DNA of 64,000 nt from contig FXYJ02000006.1 in the NCBI GenBank assembly GCA_900184925.1, positions 1-64,000 on the forward strand, in the 5' to 3' direction. Positions within the stretch are counted from its first letter, which is position 1; each line of letters begins with the position of its first letter. The notes below the pieces were generated by a model. It ran no database searches and was not told the DNA's origin. It saw only the letters and a program-made list of their open reading frames with translations. Positions 17,537 to 27,211 of the stretch are shown one piece after another. A program made the position numbers and the translations under genes. The stretch comes from Ruminococcaceae bacterium HV4-5-B5C. GTDB lineage: Bacteria; Bacillota; Clostridia; Oscillospirales; Acutalibacteraceae.

Positions 17537-17552
17537 TGTTTCACATGAAACA
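17537..17552. promoter_or_regulatory. parS-like site
   Basis: TGTTTCACATGAAACA matches the parS consensus TGTTNCACGTGAAACA except for one central base. It lies in the noc-parA gap. Confidence 0.6.
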
Positions 17553-17593
17553 ATGCTTGTGAGGCCAGGAACGGTGCGGCTTTCCGGCAGAAA

Positions 17594-17627
17594 CACAGCA
17601 GACCGGACTTACGTCCGGTCTGCTGTG
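17594..17627 (-). terminator. Strong hairpin between noc-like gene and parA
   Basis: Perfect 15-base stem CACAGCAGACCGGAC and its inverse around a 4-base loop, followed on the minus strand by TTTCTG. Confidence 0.6.
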
Positions 17628-17671
17628 CGGGAAATGATATAGGGAAATAGGAGTCTTTCTTGTAATCGTAT

Positions 17672-18484
17672 TCAGGCGGGTTTTCTGCCCCCCGCGGTGG
17701 CCTGGGCTTTCGGGATCCGCACGATGCATTCAATGTAGTCATCCGTTTCGCTTTGCAGCGTCTGTGCGGGAATCCCGCTTTCCTTCATCGTCTTTACGGC
17801 GTGAGAGATCGTGTTGAGAAAAATGCGAACGTCTTTGATGATAAAGGTTCGGTGCTGTTTCACCGCCTCGCTGCCGCCCAGCAGCTTCATCACATAGTCG
17901 TCCGTCTGGCGGACATTGTAACCGTGTTCGATCACGGCGCCGAGCGCATTCTTCCGCATTTCGGGGTCGTCGATCCGCACGAGCGCACGTGCGTGACGCT
18001 CCGTCAGCCCTGCGACCATGATTTTCTTCCGTTCACGGTCGGTCAGACGCAGCAGGCGAAGCTTGTTTGCCACGGTAGACTGGCTCTTGCCGAGCCGGTA
18101 CGCGGCCTCTTCCTGCGTGACGCCCCAGGTTTCAATGAGCCTGCGGATTCCCTCGGCCTCCTCGAACATGTTGAGGTCCTGCCGCTGAAGATTCTCCGTC
18201 ATGGCCATGACGGCGCTTGTGTCGGCGGAGCAGTCGCTCAAGATACACGGCACGGCCGTCATCCCGGCAAGTTTGCAGGCGCGCAGACGGCGTTCGCCCG
18301 CAATCACTTCATAGCCCCGCTGACCGCGGCGCACGGTGATAGGTTGAATCAGACCGTTTGCCCGGATGCTCTGCGCGAGGTTTTCGAGTTCGATCTCGTC
18401 GAAGCACCGGCGCGGCTGCGCCGGGTTGGGAGCAATCTGATCGACGCTGATCTCAACGATACGGTTTTTCTCCCCAAAATGCAA
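17672..18484 (-). CDS. noc: ParB paralogue, Noc-like nucleoid occlusion protein
   Basis: This second ParB-family protein (about 270 residues) lies between rsmG and parA, the position of noc in Bacillus. It has PNPAQPRRCFDEIELENLA, GERRLRACKLAG, ENLQRQDLNMFEEAEG and a helix-turn-helix with YRLGKSQSTVANKLRLLRL. Noc binds its own sites and inhibits division over the nucleoid at the membrane. An obvious membrane-targeting N-terminal amphipathic helix like Bacillus Noc is not visible. TTG at 18484 is the start best spaced from AAAGGGGG; GTG at 18490 and TTG at 18523 are alternatives. Near-consensus Noc sites occur at 12925 and 54043. Confidence 0.85.
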   Translation of the reverse strand: MHFGEKNRIVEISVDQIAPNPAQPRRCFDEIELENLAQSIRANGLIQPITVRRGQRGYEVIAGERRLRACKLAGMTAVPCILSDCSADTSAVMAMTENLQRQDLNMFEEAEGIRRLIETWGVTQEEAAYRLGKSQSTVANKLRLLRLTDRERKKIMVAGLTERHARALVRIDDPEMRKNALGAVIEHGYNVRQTDDYVMKLLGGSEAVKQHRTFIIKDVRIFLNTISHAVKTMKESGIPAQTLQSETDDYIECIVRIPKAQATAGGRKPA

Positions 18485-18690
18485 AATCACCGCCCCCTTT
18501 ATGCCTTGTCCTTTCGCGTACAAGCATAGGCCAAAAGGGCAGGCGCATTTTGTTGCATTTTGGGACGCGCCGAAAATTTTTTCTGTTTTCTTTGGAACCT
18601 CTCCCGCAGGCCCATGGTTTTCGACCCTTTCCTCCGGGAAATCCGCTTGTTTCGGAAATCTTTCAACTGTTTTCGGGGATTTGGTGGAAT

Positions 18691-18717
18691 AAAAAAAGGA
18701 ACCCGCAGGCGGATTCC
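18691..18717 (-). terminator. Terminator after rsmG
   Basis: On the minus strand GGAATCCGC pairs with GCGGGTTCC (one G-T pair), followed immediately by seven T residues. Confidence 0.8.
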
Positions 18718-18726
18718 CTCATTCTC

Positions 18727-19443
18727 TTATTTCAGCGGCGATTTTGCGATCTTTGCACCGTGCCGCGGGTATTCGCCCGGCAGCGGACCCGTCCGGCGAA
18801 TCAGGAACAGCGTTCTTCCGTCCCCGGCGGGAAGCGTGTAGCACACCGTTTTCTCCATTGTGCACCCAAGCAGCGCGATGGCCGCTTCCGCGGATTTTTC
18901 CTCTTCTCCCGCGCCGGGGCCCTTCATTGCTGCGAAAACGCCGCCCTTTTTCAGGAATGGGAGGCAGTATTCGCACAGAACCGGCATCGCCGCGACGGCC
19001 CGCGCCGACGCAAAGCCAAATGAAGCGCGGTACCGCTTCTGCCGGGCGGCTTCTTCCGCCCTCGCGTGGACGATCTCCGCCTCGATGCCAAGTGTTTTCG
19101 TCAGCTCCGCAAGAAACACAAGGCGCTTGTTGAGCCCGTCAAGAAGAGTAAGCTTCAGATCGGGCCGCATAATTTTCAGCGGAACACCGGGAAATCCCGC
19201 GCCCGTGCCGATATCGACCACGGTCTCGCCCTGCGGAATCTCCGCATACTTCAAAAGCAGGATGCTGTCAAGAAAATGCTTTGCCGCAATGCCCTCGGGG
19301 TCCGTCACGGCGGTCAGGTTCACTTTCTCGTTCCACTCAACCAGCAAATCCGCGTAAACGCGAAACTGCTCCTCCTGCGCGGAAGAAATCTCAATGCCGC
19401 ACTCTTCGGCATAGGTTTTCAGAAGCGACGCTGCGCCGCTCAT
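18727..19443 (-). CDS. rsmG: 16S rRNA (guanine-N7) methyltransferase RsmG
   Basis: It methylates N7 of G527 (E. coli numbering) in the 530 loop of 16S rRNA. The 238-residue protein has the SAM-binding [17 protein letters not shown], the [12 protein letters not shown] strand, and FASARAVA. The ATG overlaps the mnmG stop by 4 bases (ATGA), the usual gidA-gidB coupling. The C-terminus ([19 protein letters not shown]) is the family's typical ending. Confidence 0.95.
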   Translation of the reverse strand: MSGAASLLKTYAEECGIEISSAQEEQFRVYADLLVEWNEKVNLTAVTDPEGIAAKHFLDSILLLKYAEIPQGETVVDIGTGAGFPGVPLKIMRPDLKLTLLDGLNKRLVFLAELTKTLGIEAEIVHARAEEAARQKRYRASFGFASARAVAAMPVLCEYCLPFLKKGGVFAAMKGPGAGEEEKSAEAAIALLGCTMEKTVCYTLPAGDGRTLFLIRRTGPLPGEYPRHGAKIAKSPLK

Positions 19444-21323
19444 GGCTTTCCCTCCTTTTTCGTCAGCCAGATCAGCAGAACCGAAATGTCCGCCGGGCTG
19501 ACGCCGTAAATGCGTGAAGCCTGCCCCACACTAGCCGGGCGCACTTCCTGCAGACGCTCCTGCGCCTCTTTGCGAAGTCCGGTCAGCGCCCTGTAGTCGA
19601 GGTTTTCCGGCAGAAGTCTGCCTTCGAGGCGGCGCATCTCTTCAATCTGCGATTTCTGCCGCTTGATATAGCCCTCATACTTTAACTCGATCTCCGCGTT
19701 TTCAAACACAGCCTGCGGAAGCTCCGGGCGCTGCGTGTCAACCGGTGAAAGCACTTCATAGTTGAGCTCCGGGCGGCGGATCAGGTCGGCAAGGCGCGCC
19801 CCGGAGGAAACCGGTGTTGTTCCACGTGAAACAAGGATGTCGTTCAGGGCCTCGGACGGCGGCAGAACGGTCTTTTCGGCCCGTTCCAGCTCCGTTTTCT
19901 TCTGTTCTTCCTTCGTGCGGAAACGCTCCCAGCGCTCGTCGGAAATCAGCCCTACCCGGCGGCCGATCGGCGTCATGCGCTCGTCGGCGTTGTCCTGCCG
20001 AAGCACCAGACGGTATTCGCTGCGCGACGTCATCATGCGGTACGGCTCGTCCGCACCCTTTGTGATAAGGTCGTCTACAAGCGTCCCGATGTAGCTTCCC
20101 GCCCGGTCGAGGATCATTGGCTCCTCGCCTTTGATTTTCAGTGCGGCGTTGATTCCCGCCACAATGCCCTGCGCGGCGGCTTCCTCGTAGCCGGAGCTTC
20201 CGTTGAACTGCCCCGCGCCGTAAAGACCCGGGAAGTCCTTGAATTCCAGCGTCGCGGCAAGCTGACGCGGGTCGATGCAGTCATATTCGATTGCGTAGGC
20301 CGTGCGCATAATCTCCACATGCTCCAGACCGGGAATCGTGCGGTAGAACTGCACCTGCACATCTTCGGGGAGCGACGTGCTCATGCCCTGCAGATACATT
20401 TCTTCGGTGTCGAGGCCGCACGGCTCAATGAAAAGCTGGTGGCGCTTCTTGTCCGCGAAACGGATCAGCTTTGTTTCGATGCTTGGGCAGTAACGGGGGC
20501 CGATGCCGGTGATTCCTCCCGTGAAAAGCTGGGAACGGTTCAGGTTGTCGAGAATAATCTTCTTCGTGTTGTCATTCGTCCACGAAACGTAGCAGTCGGC
20601 GCGGTTGACGCCGGGCGTCAGTGTATCGTAGGAGAACGGAACAACCGGGTCGTCTCCGTGCTGGACCTCAAGGCCCGAAAAGTCGATGCTGGAACGCAGG
20701 ACACGCGCAGGTGTTCCGGTTTTGAACCGCCGGATTGAAATGCCGAGCTTTTCGAGCGACGCGGTGAGGTATGCGGCGGGGAACATGCCGTCCGGGCCGC
20801 TCTCATAAGAGACCTCGCCCACAAAGATTTTTCCGGCAAGGTAGGTCCCGGTCGCGAAAATAACGGCTTTCGTCTCATAGACCGCACCCATGCGCGTCGT
20901 AACTTTCCAAATGTCTTTTTCGCCGCGTTCCACCGCGACGACTTCGCCCTGCTTCAGAAGCAGATTCGGCTGAACCTCCAGCTTGTGCTTCATGATCTTG
21001 CCGTATTCGCGGCGGTCGATCTGTGCGCGGAGCGAATAGACTGCCGGACCCTTCCCCTTGTTCAGCATGCGGCTCTGGATGAAGCTTTCGTCCGTCGTGC
21101 GGCCCATCTCTCCGCCCAGTGCGTCGATTTCGCGGACCAGATGGCCTTTCGCTGTCCCGCCGATCGACGGGTTGCAAGGGCAGTTTCCCACCGCGTCCAT
21201 ATTGATGGTGAAAACCGCCGTCCGGCAGCCTAACCGTGCCGCCGCCAGCGCCGCCTCAATCCCTGCGTGGCCTGCGCCGACAACTGCCACGTCGATTTTT
21301 CCCGCATCGTATGTGATCTCCAT
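19440..21323 (-). CDS. mnmG: tRNA U34 carboxymethylaminomethyl synthase subunit MnmG
   Basis: With MnmE it installs the 5-(carboxymethyl)aminomethyl group on wobble uridines. The 627-residue flavoprotein has the FAD-binding [37 protein letters not shown] and [19 protein letters not shown] motifs and the C-terminal helical MnmE-binding domain. GGAAGAG precedes the ATG. A perfect parS site is embedded in the coding sequence. Unusually, an 890-bp hairpin element separates it from mnmE, which normally lies directly upstream. Confidence 0.97.
   Translation of the reverse strand: MEITYDAGKIDVAVVGAGHAGIEAALAAARLGCRTAVFTINMDAVGNCPCNPSIGGTAKGHLVREIDALGGEMGRTTDESFIQSRMLNKGKGPAVYSLRAQIDRREYGKIMKHKLEVQPNLLLKQGEVVAVERGEKDIWKVTTRMGAVYETKAVIFATGTYLAGKIFVGEVSYESGPDGMFPAAYLTASLEKLGISIRRFKTGTPARVLRSSIDFSGLEVQHGDDPVVPFSYDTLTPGVNRADCYVSWTNDNTKKIILDNLNRSQLFTGGITGIGPRYCPSIETKLIRFADKKRHQLFIEPCGLDTEEMYLQGMSTSLPEDVQVQFYRTIPGLEHVEIMRTAYAIEYDCIDPRQLAATLEFKDFPGLYGAGQFNGSSGYEEAAAQGIVAGINAALKIKGEEPMILDRAGSYIGTLVDDLITKGADEPYRMMTSRSEYRLVLRQDNADERMTPIGRRVGLISDERWERFRTKEEQKKTELERAEKTVLPPSEALNDILVSRGTTPVSSGARLADLIRRPELNYEVLSPVDTQRPELPQAVFENAEIELKYEGYIKRQKSQIEEMRRLEGRLLPENLDYRALTGLRKEAQERLQEVRPASVGQASRIYGVSPADISVLLIWLTKKEGKP
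19818..19833. promoter_or_regulatory. Perfect parS site inside mnmG
   Basis: TGTTCCACGTGAAACA is identical to the Bacillus subtilis parS core. It is the best ParB loading site in the window, about 9 kb from oriC. Confidence 0.9.
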
Positions 21324-21436
21324 TTTTCTCTTCCAATCCTCTTCCGCCTTCCGAAGGCGGCGCGATACTTATTTTCATATTATGAATTATTGTTATGCAG
21401 CTCGTACACCCCGGGTTTTTAAATGCTGAAAGAATC

Positions 21437-22330
21437 TTCTGTTTTATTTGCGCTCCGGCCGCGCAGGCCCATACTTTCGCTCTTGTGCGAAAGCTGCATG
21501 CCGTAACTCCGGAGATTATGTCCGATTTTTACGCTTTGTGCCACAAACTATGATTCATCTTGTTTTCAGTTTGCGCTCAGGCCGCGCAGGCCCATCCTTT
21601 CGATCTTGACCGAAAGGACGCAAAGGTCGCGCAGGGGGCGCTGGCATTTCCTGTCGAGAAAGGCATCTAATCGCGCCCCCTGCACCCCTGGCACCCGTCA
21701 TATGCCTGCTGCCGATTCATTGGCTTAGTGATCTTCATTGTTACGGCCGAAATTTTTGTCTGCGTGCCTCTGAGGGGATCAGGTTGCTATTCAATACGTC
21801 CATGAAAACCTGAGAGCCGATCGATCGCTGATAGGGTGATGACAGGTCCCGGGGGTCGTAGGGGGAGCAAAATGGGAACGTTCCCGACAGCAGTCTGTTT
21901 GATCCCCCTACACGCTTTGCGCAGCTTTCGCGTCCGAAAGCTGCATGCCGTAACTCCGAGGATTTCACCCGGCTTTTTACGCTCCGCTTTATCGGAGTGC
22001 CTTAGAAACTAGAGATTTTCTTGTTTTTATTTGCGCTCCGGCCGCGCAGGCCCATCCTTTCGCTCTTGTGCGAAAGGATGCAAAGCACGCGCAGAGGGGG
22101 GAACCAATTACTGCGCAGCATGGGTGTCTCATGCTTCCCCCCTCTGCACTCCCCCAAGAGTCCTCATCAACCCATTTCGCATCCGTGGGGGCAGACTGCT
22201 TTTCCTTGTACGAAAATAATTTTCGCCTGCGTGCCTGTTAGGCAGTTTCAAATTTGGAACGTCCATGAAAACCTGTGAGCGGGTCGATCGCTGTGAGGGT
22301 GATGACAGGTCCCGGGGGTGGTGCGCTTCC
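21437..22330 (+). repeat. Modular hairpin element E2 (fragment, full unit, truncated unit)
   Basis: The whole mnmG-mnmE gap is this element, oriented opposite to the flanking genes. A short chimeric fragment (21437-21530) joins block A straight to the end of block B. A full unit (about 21527-21975) carries cargo GCAGGGGGCGC/GCGCCCCCTGC and stem GTAGGGGGAGCAAA (21858-21871)/TTTGATCCCCCTAC (21898-21911). A second unit carries hairpin CATCCTTTCG/CGAAAGGATG (22053-22080) and cargo GCAGAGGGGGGAA/TTCCCCCCTCTGC, and breaks off in block B near 22320. No credible gene lies here. Confidence 0.87.
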
Positions 22331-22355
22331 GGCAGGAAGATTTATAGTTAACGCA

Positions 22356-23741
22356 TTATTTCCCCACGCAGAAATGATGGAAAACGGAGTCCACGACGGT
22401 TTCCGTCGCGCGTTCACCGGTCAGCTCGAGCAGAACGGAGACTGCCGCCTCGACCGAGACCGTGACCGCGTCGAACGTCATGCCGCTTTCGAGAGCGGTC
22501 TGCGCTTCCTCCACGCAGTCGAGCGCGCGGCGCGCCGCGTCCCTCTGCCGTTCCGTGAACAGAATTCCTTCCGACGGGTTTACCTTCGCCGTCTCTAATA
22601 CCTCTGCAACTTCGTGCGCAAGGTCGTTCAACCCGGCTCCGGATGTGGCCGACAAAATAACAATATGTCTATATTTGCTTCTAATATACTCCATGTCGAT
22701 TTTCTGCGGCAAATCGCTCTTATTGACGACGGCAATACAGGGCGTTTCGGCAAGCGCCTCGGTCAGGGCACGGTCGGAGTCGTCCAGTTCGCCGGAGCTG
22801 TCGAAAACGGCAAGGATCAGCTGCGCGGAACGAATCCGCCCGTAAGCGCGCTCCACGCCGATTTTCTCCACCGGATCCTCCGTCGCGCGGATTCCGGCCG
22901 TGTCGGCGAGGCGAAGCGGAATTCCGCCGAGCAGAACCGTGTCTTCGACGACGTCGCGCGTCGTCCCCGCATACTGCGTCACGATGGAACGCTCGCACCC
23001 GGCTAGAAGATTCATCAGTGTGGATTTCCCCGCATTGGGTCTTCCGGCGATCACCGTTTCCACGCCCTCGCGCATCGCGCGGCCCGCCTCAAACTCCCGA
23101 AGCAGTTCTTCCAGCGAATGCTTTGCCGAGGCGAGGGAAGTTTTCAACTCTTCCGGCGTAACCTGTGGAATATCGTCCTCGGGGTAATCCGCCCAGGCAT
23201 CAAGATGCGCCGCCGCAGCCGTGAGCGTTTCCTTCACTGCGGCGATCCTTTTTTCCAGTACGCCGTCGTGTCCGGCGAGCGCGGCTCTTGCGGCCTGTGC
23301 ACCCTCCGCGCCCACGATCTCCATGACGGATTCCGCTTCGGTCAGTCCCATTTTCCCGTTTAAAAACGCGCGCCGCGTGAATTCGCCCGGCCCGGCGGGG
23401 ACGGCCCCCGCCTCCAGCACGGCTTTCAGCAGACTGCGCGTCACATAGATGCCTCCGTGGCAGGAAAGCTCAACCACGTTTTCGCCGGTAAAACTTGCCG
23501 GAGCACGGAAATTCAGCGCGACTGCCTCGTCGATCTCTCCTTCGGCGCCGAAAACATGACCGTAAAGAGCGCGGTATCCGCTGATTTCTGCCAGCTTTTT
23601 TCCGTGGGCGGAGCGAAACACACGGTCCGCTATGCGCTGTGCGTCCGTTCCGGAAATTCTCACGACGCCCACCGCGCCCGGCGCCTGTGCCGTAGCGATT
23701 GCCGCGATTGTTTCCCCCGGCGGATGATACCGAATTTCCAT
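22356..23741 (-). CDS. mnmE: tRNA modification GTPase MnmE
   Basis: The 461-residue protein has the N-terminal formyl-THF-binding domain, a helical domain and an embedded G domain: G1 GRPNAGKSTLMNLLAG (about 225), G3 DTAGIRATEDPVEKIG, G4 NKSDLP. It ends FCVGK, the catalytic-Cys ending (FCIGK in E. coli). It acts with MnmG on tRNA wobble uridines. The ATG has only a modest AAAAG site. Downstream lies hairpin element E2 instead of mnmG. Confidence 0.97.
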   Translation of the reverse strand: MEIRYHPPGETIAAIATAQAPGAVGVVRISGTDAQRIADRVFRSAHGKKLAEISGYRALYGHVFGAEGEIDEAVALNFRAPASFTGENVVELSCHGGIYVTRSLLKAVLEAGAVPAGPGEFTRRAFLNGKMGLTEAESVMEIVGAEGAQAARAALAGHDGVLEKRIAAVKETLTAAAAHLDAWADYPEDDIPQVTPEELKTSLASAKHSLEELLREFEAGRAMREGVETVIAGRPNAGKSTLMNLLAGCERSIVTQYAGTTRDVVEDTVLLGGIPLRLADTAGIRATEDPVEKIGVERAYGRIRSAQLILAVFDSSGELDDSDRALTEALAETPCIAVVNKSDLPQKIDMEYIRSKYRHIVILSATSGAGLNDLAHEVAEVLETAKVNPSEGILFTERQRDAARRALDCVEEAQTALESGMTFDAVTVSVEAAVSVLLELTGERATETVVDSVFHHFCVGK

Positions 23742-23785
23742 GTCTTTTCTGTTCCGTCCTTCCGTTTTCCCTTATTTTCAGAAAG

Positions 23786-23810
23786 AGGGAAAGGCGCAAC
23801 GCCTTTCCCT
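23786..23810 (-). terminator. Terminator after jag
   Basis: Perfect 11-base stem AGGGAAAGGCG/CGCCTTTCCCT around a 3-base loop; the minus-strand tail is CTTTCTG. Confidence 0.65.
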
Positions 23811-23871
23811 GATTTTCTTTGCCTTTCAAAAAGGCTATTTGTAAACTCCCCAAAACTCTCCGAGGTCTGTA

Positions 23872-24720
23872 CTAACGATCTACACTGATTTTTCCGTAAA
23901 GGGAACCCTTCGATTCCGTTTTTGCGGGACGGAACTGATTTTCCGCCGGCGCGGAAGCGGGAACCGCGGCCGGAGCAGCCGGCCTGTCTCCCTGCGGGCG
24001 GTGGTACGGAGCTCTTGCCCTCTGCTGCTGCCCATCCGGGCGGCGGACATAACTGCCGTTTCTTCCTCCGTGAACCGGGCGGTGCTGCACGCGTTCCCCC
24101 GCGATCGGGCCGATGACCACATGGCGTTCCAGGTCTTCGCCTTCGGACCACGACTTTGCGCCCTCCACCGTCTGCACGGCGGTATGGATGATGCGGCGCT
24201 CGTATGGATTCATCGGTTCCAGAGAAGTGTTGCGCCCGATGCGCAGGCTCTTCTCCGCCATTTTCTTCCCGAGGGATTCGAGGGTCTCGCGGCGCTTTTC
24301 GCGGTAATTCCCGATGTCGAGCGCAACGCGGTAATATCCGCTTCCCACATGATTCGCGACGAGCCCGGCAAGGTACTGAAGCGCGTCGAGCGTTTCCCCC
24401 CGGTGCCCGATGATAAACCCGATGTTGTCTTCCTCAATAGAGAGCAGCGCGCCGCCCTCTTCTTTTTTAATGCTGATTTCTGCGTCGGGAATGCCCATGC
24501 ACCCGAGTATTTTGCGGAGATATTCCTTCGCGGCTTCCGCGGGGTCGTCTTCGAGATAAACGCGCACTTTCGCAGGGCTACCCCCGAAAATGCCGAAGGT
24601 CTTTTTTGTCGGCAGCTCCAGAATCTCGAATTCCGCTTCGTAGGACTCAACGCCGAGCTCTTTGCAGGCGGCTTCTTTCGCCAGTTCGACTGTTTCCCCG
24701 GTTCCGATCGCTTCTCTCAT
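23872..24720 (-). CDS. khpB: RNA-binding protein Jag/KhpB
   Basis: The 282-residue protein has a Jag_N domain (about 3-52, GTGETVELAKEAACKELGV), a KH domain (about 85-150, GFIIGHRGETLDALQYLAG) and an R3H domain (MNPYERRIIHTAVQ, about 170-210). A long, low-complexity C-terminal tail rich in Arg/Gln/Pro/Ala follows, longer than in most relatives. KhpB with KhpA binds many RNAs and affects cell elongation and division in Firmicutes. GGGAGG precedes the ATG. It follows yidC in the usual origin-region operon. Confidence 0.93.
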   Translation of the reverse strand: MREAIGTGETVELAKEAACKELGVESYEAEFEILELPTKKTFGIFGGSPAKVRVYLEDDPAEAAKEYLRKILGCMGIPDAEISIKKEEGGALLSIEEDNIGFIIGHRGETLDALQYLAGLVANHVGSGYYRVALDIGNYREKRRETLESLGKKMAEKSLRIGRNTSLEPMNPYERRIIHTAVQTVEGAKSWSEGEDLERHVVIGPIAGERVQHRPVHGGRNGSYVRRPDGQQQRARAPYHRPQGDRPAAPAAVPASAPAENQFRPAKTESKGSLYGKISVDR

Positions 24721-24774
24721 TTACAACTGCCTCCCCATCTTACACGTTACAGCTTCCGTGTGCAGGAAACTTGT

Positions 24775-25767
24775 TTAATGGCGCTTTGTCTTTTTCGCAC
24801 CTGTTTCTTCCACCAGCGCGGCACGCGGCACAGGCTTCATGGCCGCTTCCTCCTGCTCACGAAGAGCAATGCGGCGGGCTTCCGACTGTGCGTTCAGGTC
24901 GTCCGGCCCATACCAGGTATTCATGGCGATCGTCTGCAAAAAGCCGAGAGCGGAAGAAATGATCCAGTAGAATCCGACGGCCGCCGGCACTGTGCAGGCA
25001 AACCATGCGGAAACGAAAGCCATTGCGTAAAGCATATATTTCATGCAGCCCTGCTGCTGCTGCTGCATTGCGCTCGGCTGAAGCTTCATGGTGAAATACT
25101 GGGTAAGAATATAGGAAATCAGGCACAAAACCGGGATGACCCATAGGTTGGAGCGGAACAGCGTTCCGAAAATATTTGCCGGGTCACAGGGCGTGTCGAG
25201 CAGGTTGAGGCCGAGGAACATGAACCCGTGGTTGAAGGACTCGAGCCTTGCCATCTCGCTCGGGCTGAACATGGTCAGGAACGGTTTCAGGTTCTGGAAG
25301 TTCTTGACGATTTCGATCTGCGCATACTGTGCATTGAACGAAGTTCCGAGACCCGGAACGTGGCTGAGCATCGTCACCGCTTTGCTGACGGCGTCGGCGG
25401 AAAGATGCAGCGCGTTCGAAAGCGGATTCAGAACGGTGTAGTACAGGCCGAACATTACGATGAACGGAAGAATCATCGTCGTGCAGCCGCCCGTCGGGCT
25501 TACGCCTTCTTTTTCATACAGCTTCTGCATTTCTACCTGCAGGCGCTGCTTGTCGTTGGCGTACCGCTTCTGCAGTTCCTTTTGCTTTGCGGCCATTTTT
25601 CCCGTTGCAGCCATGGAACGCTGCTGTTTGATAGAAAACGGAAACAGGAAAATCTTGATGATCAGAGTAAACAGGATGATCGCGATTCCGTAGTTTCCAA
25701 CGATATAATACAGCCACCACAGAAGGTAGCCCAGAATGCTGCCGAAAAAATTGAAAATGTCGTTCAT
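24775..25767 (-). CDS. yidC: Membrane protein insertase YidC
   Basis: The 330-residue protein inserts membrane proteins alone or with Sec. The conserved core has the first helix near 20-40, a cytoplasmic loop with FSIKQQRSMAATGKMAAKQK, CTTMILPFIVMFGLYY, and the C-terminal pair including QYFTMKLQP and AAVGFYWIISSALG. It lacks the large periplasmic domain of Gram-negative YidC and no lipobox is evident, so it resembles clostridial forms. AGGAG lies about 10 bases upstream. Neighbours rnpA and yidD upstream and jag downstream are canonical. Confidence 0.95.
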   Translation of the reverse strand: MNDIFNFFGSILGYLLWWLYYIVGNYGIAIILFTLIIKIFLFPFSIKQQRSMAATGKMAAKQKELQKRYANDKQRLQVEMQKLYEKEGVSPTGGCTTMILPFIVMFGLYYTVLNPLSNALHLSADAVSKAVTMLSHVPGLGTSFNAQYAQIEIVKNFQNLKPFLTMFSPSEMARLESFNHGFMFLGLNLLDTPCDPANIFGTLFRSNLWVIPVLCLISYILTQYFTMKLQPSAMQQQQQGCMKYMLYAMAFVSAWFACTVPAAVGFYWIISSALGFLQTIAMNTWYGPDDLNAQSEARRIALREQEEAAMKPVPRAALVEETGAKKTKRH

Positions 25768-25792
25768 GCGGAAAATACTCCTCTAACTTGCT

Positions 25793-26023
25793 TCAGCGCT
25801 TTGCCTTTTTCTCGGGCACGGGGTCGTAACCGCCCCGGCTGAACGGATTGCACCGCAGGAAGCGGAACAGGGCGAGAAAAAATCCCCTGAACGCTCCGAA
25901 CCTCTCGATGGCCTCGATGGCGTAGGTCGAGCAGGTAGGGTAATAAATGCAGCAAGGTCGCCTCTTGAGTGGGGAAAGCGCTTTCTGGTAGAAACGGATT
26001 GCTGCAATCATGATCTTTTTCAT
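25793..26023 (-). CDS. yidD: Membrane protein insertion efficiency factor YidD
   Basis: This small basic protein of 76 residues helps YidC-dependent insertion. [20 protein letters not shown] and [14 protein letters not shown] are the family signatures, including the conserved Cys residues, and an amphipathic N-terminal helix is visible. It starts 4 bases after the rnpA stop. Confidence 0.95.
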   Translation of the reverse strand: MKKIMIAAIRFYQKALSPLKRRPCCIYYPTCSTYAIEAIERFGAFRGFFLALFRFLRCNPFSRGGYDPVPEKKAKR

Positions 26024-26027
26024 GCTG

Positions 26028-26390
26028 TTAAATCAGGACGCCGGCAGCTTTCAGCTGCTGCTCCATCGCCCTCTTGACGTCGCCGCACTTTACATACGGC
26101 GTCTTTGCCCTTGCCACAAAAACCAGGTCATAACCCGGTTTCGTCTTGCCGGAAAATTCCCGGAATGCTTCCCGGATCACGCGGCGCGATCGGTTTCGTT
26201 TCACGGCGTTGCCGATTTTTTTCCCGGTTGTGATGCCGTAACGGGCTTCGCCGCGTCTGTTCCGAACAGCATAAGTCACCAGCACCGGGCCGACGTAAAA
26301 TTTTCCGCGGGTATACGCCCGCTGGAATGCTTTGTTCTCTTTTATCGTTTCAATCTTCGTCATTCGCTGTTCCGACTGTTTCAGTTTCAC
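26028..26390 (-). CDS. rnpA: Ribonuclease P protein component
   Basis: This is the protein subunit of the tRNA 5'-processing ribozyme. The 120-residue protein has the RNR signature [15 protein letters not shown], a basic RNA-binding surface and FxxxY-like start [16 protein letters not shown] at 26390 is preferred because GGAGG lies 5 bases upstream; ATG ten codons later is the alternative. It lies between rpmH and yidD as usual. Confidence 0.95.
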   Translation of the reverse strand: MKLKQSEQRMTKIETIKENKAFQRAYTRGKFYVGPVLVTYAVRNRRGEARYGITTGKKIGNAVKRNRSRRVIREAFREFSGKTKPGYDLVFVARAKTPYVKCGDVKRAMEQQLKAAGVLI

Positions 26391-26468
26391 GGGAACCTCC
26401 GAAAAAAGCCGCTCGGGCCGAAGCCGGCAGCTCCTTTCCGGAATTCCGCTGCGCTCCTGCCCGAAAAA

Positions 26469-26603
26469 TCAGTAAGTCAGGCGCGCCCTTCCTTTTGCTC
26501 TGCGGCGCGCAAGTACCTTGCGGCCGTTTGCGGTAGCCATACGCTTCAGAAATCCGTGCTCCCTTTTGCGGTGCAGCTTCTTCGGCTGAAATGTTCTGAA
26601 CAT
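26469..26603 (-). CDS. rpmH: Ribosomal protein bL34
   Basis: The 44-residue, strongly basic protein begins [20 protein letters not shown] and ends in an Arg/Lys-rich tail, the full usual length. AAGGAGGG precedes the ATG. It marks the left edge of the origin, divergent from dnaA. Confidence 0.97.
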   Translation of the reverse strand: MFRTFQPKKLHRKREHGFLKRMATANGRKVLARRRAKGRARLTY

Positions 26604-27211
26604 GGTAAACCCTCCTTTCGGAAAATGGGCCTGCGCTCCTGCCCCCGCCGCCCTTCGGCGCGCGGCATACAAAGGTTTCCGCTCGAAAATTCGCGGAAAG
26701 CGCAGCCTTCCCCGGGCCTTGTCCGCATTTTTGCGTCCGCCCGAGGTCCTATAGAGTTTACTATATCACATCTTCCCCTGCTTGAAAAGCCCTTTTCTTT
26801 CGATTCCCTCTTTTTCCCGCACTCAAAAACCCGCTGCAGAATAAATTTTGCCCGAAAACTGCTTTTGCATTCCGCCCGGATATGATAATATAGGAAGGAG
26901 ACGAATCTGCCTGCGGAATTTTTCGGCGCATCGCCCGAAAAAATGAAATCCGTTCGCTTTCTGAGGCTGTTTTTTCCCTTTCTTCGGGGGAAAAGTAGAA
27001 ACACCCTCTGGCGGCCGGGTCAAATTTCCGGATTCTTTTTCATTTTATAAAGAAAAAGCGGGCGATTTGTGTTATGATAATAAATGGGACTTTGTGCTCT
27101 AACGAAAAATTAGAGGACAAGGAATCTTTTTCCGTCCCCTCCCTCCGGAAAAGAGGGGTGCGGAGCTGTTTCAAATTATTATTCTCGGGGAAGACGGGGT
27201 ATCAATTCAGA
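26604..27211. other. rpmH-dnaA divergent intergenic region
   Basis: This 608-bp gap holds the divergent promoters of the rpmH and dnaA operons. A minus-strand TATAGT near 26,765 may serve rpmH. AT-rich patches occur at 26,820-26,900 and 27,040-27,085. I found no clear cluster of DnaA boxes here, unlike in the dnaA-dnaN gap. Confidence 0.5.
27070..27078 (+). promoter_or_regulatory. Extended -10 promoter candidate for dnaA
   Basis: TG-T-TATGAT is an extended -10 element. No convincing -35 box accompanies it. It would give a leader of about 130 nt before the dnaA ATG at 27212. Confidence 0.4.

Noticed and set aside
21890..21900. GGGAACGTTCCC palindromes in block B considered as SOS or heat-shock operators
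   Set aside because: They recur only inside the hairpin elements, always within the loop of the long stem, and one copy is changed to GGGAACCTTCCC without a gene context.
22021..22278. 85-codon frame in element E2
   Set aside because: Lies wholly in repeat block A and cargo; homologous units break the frame.
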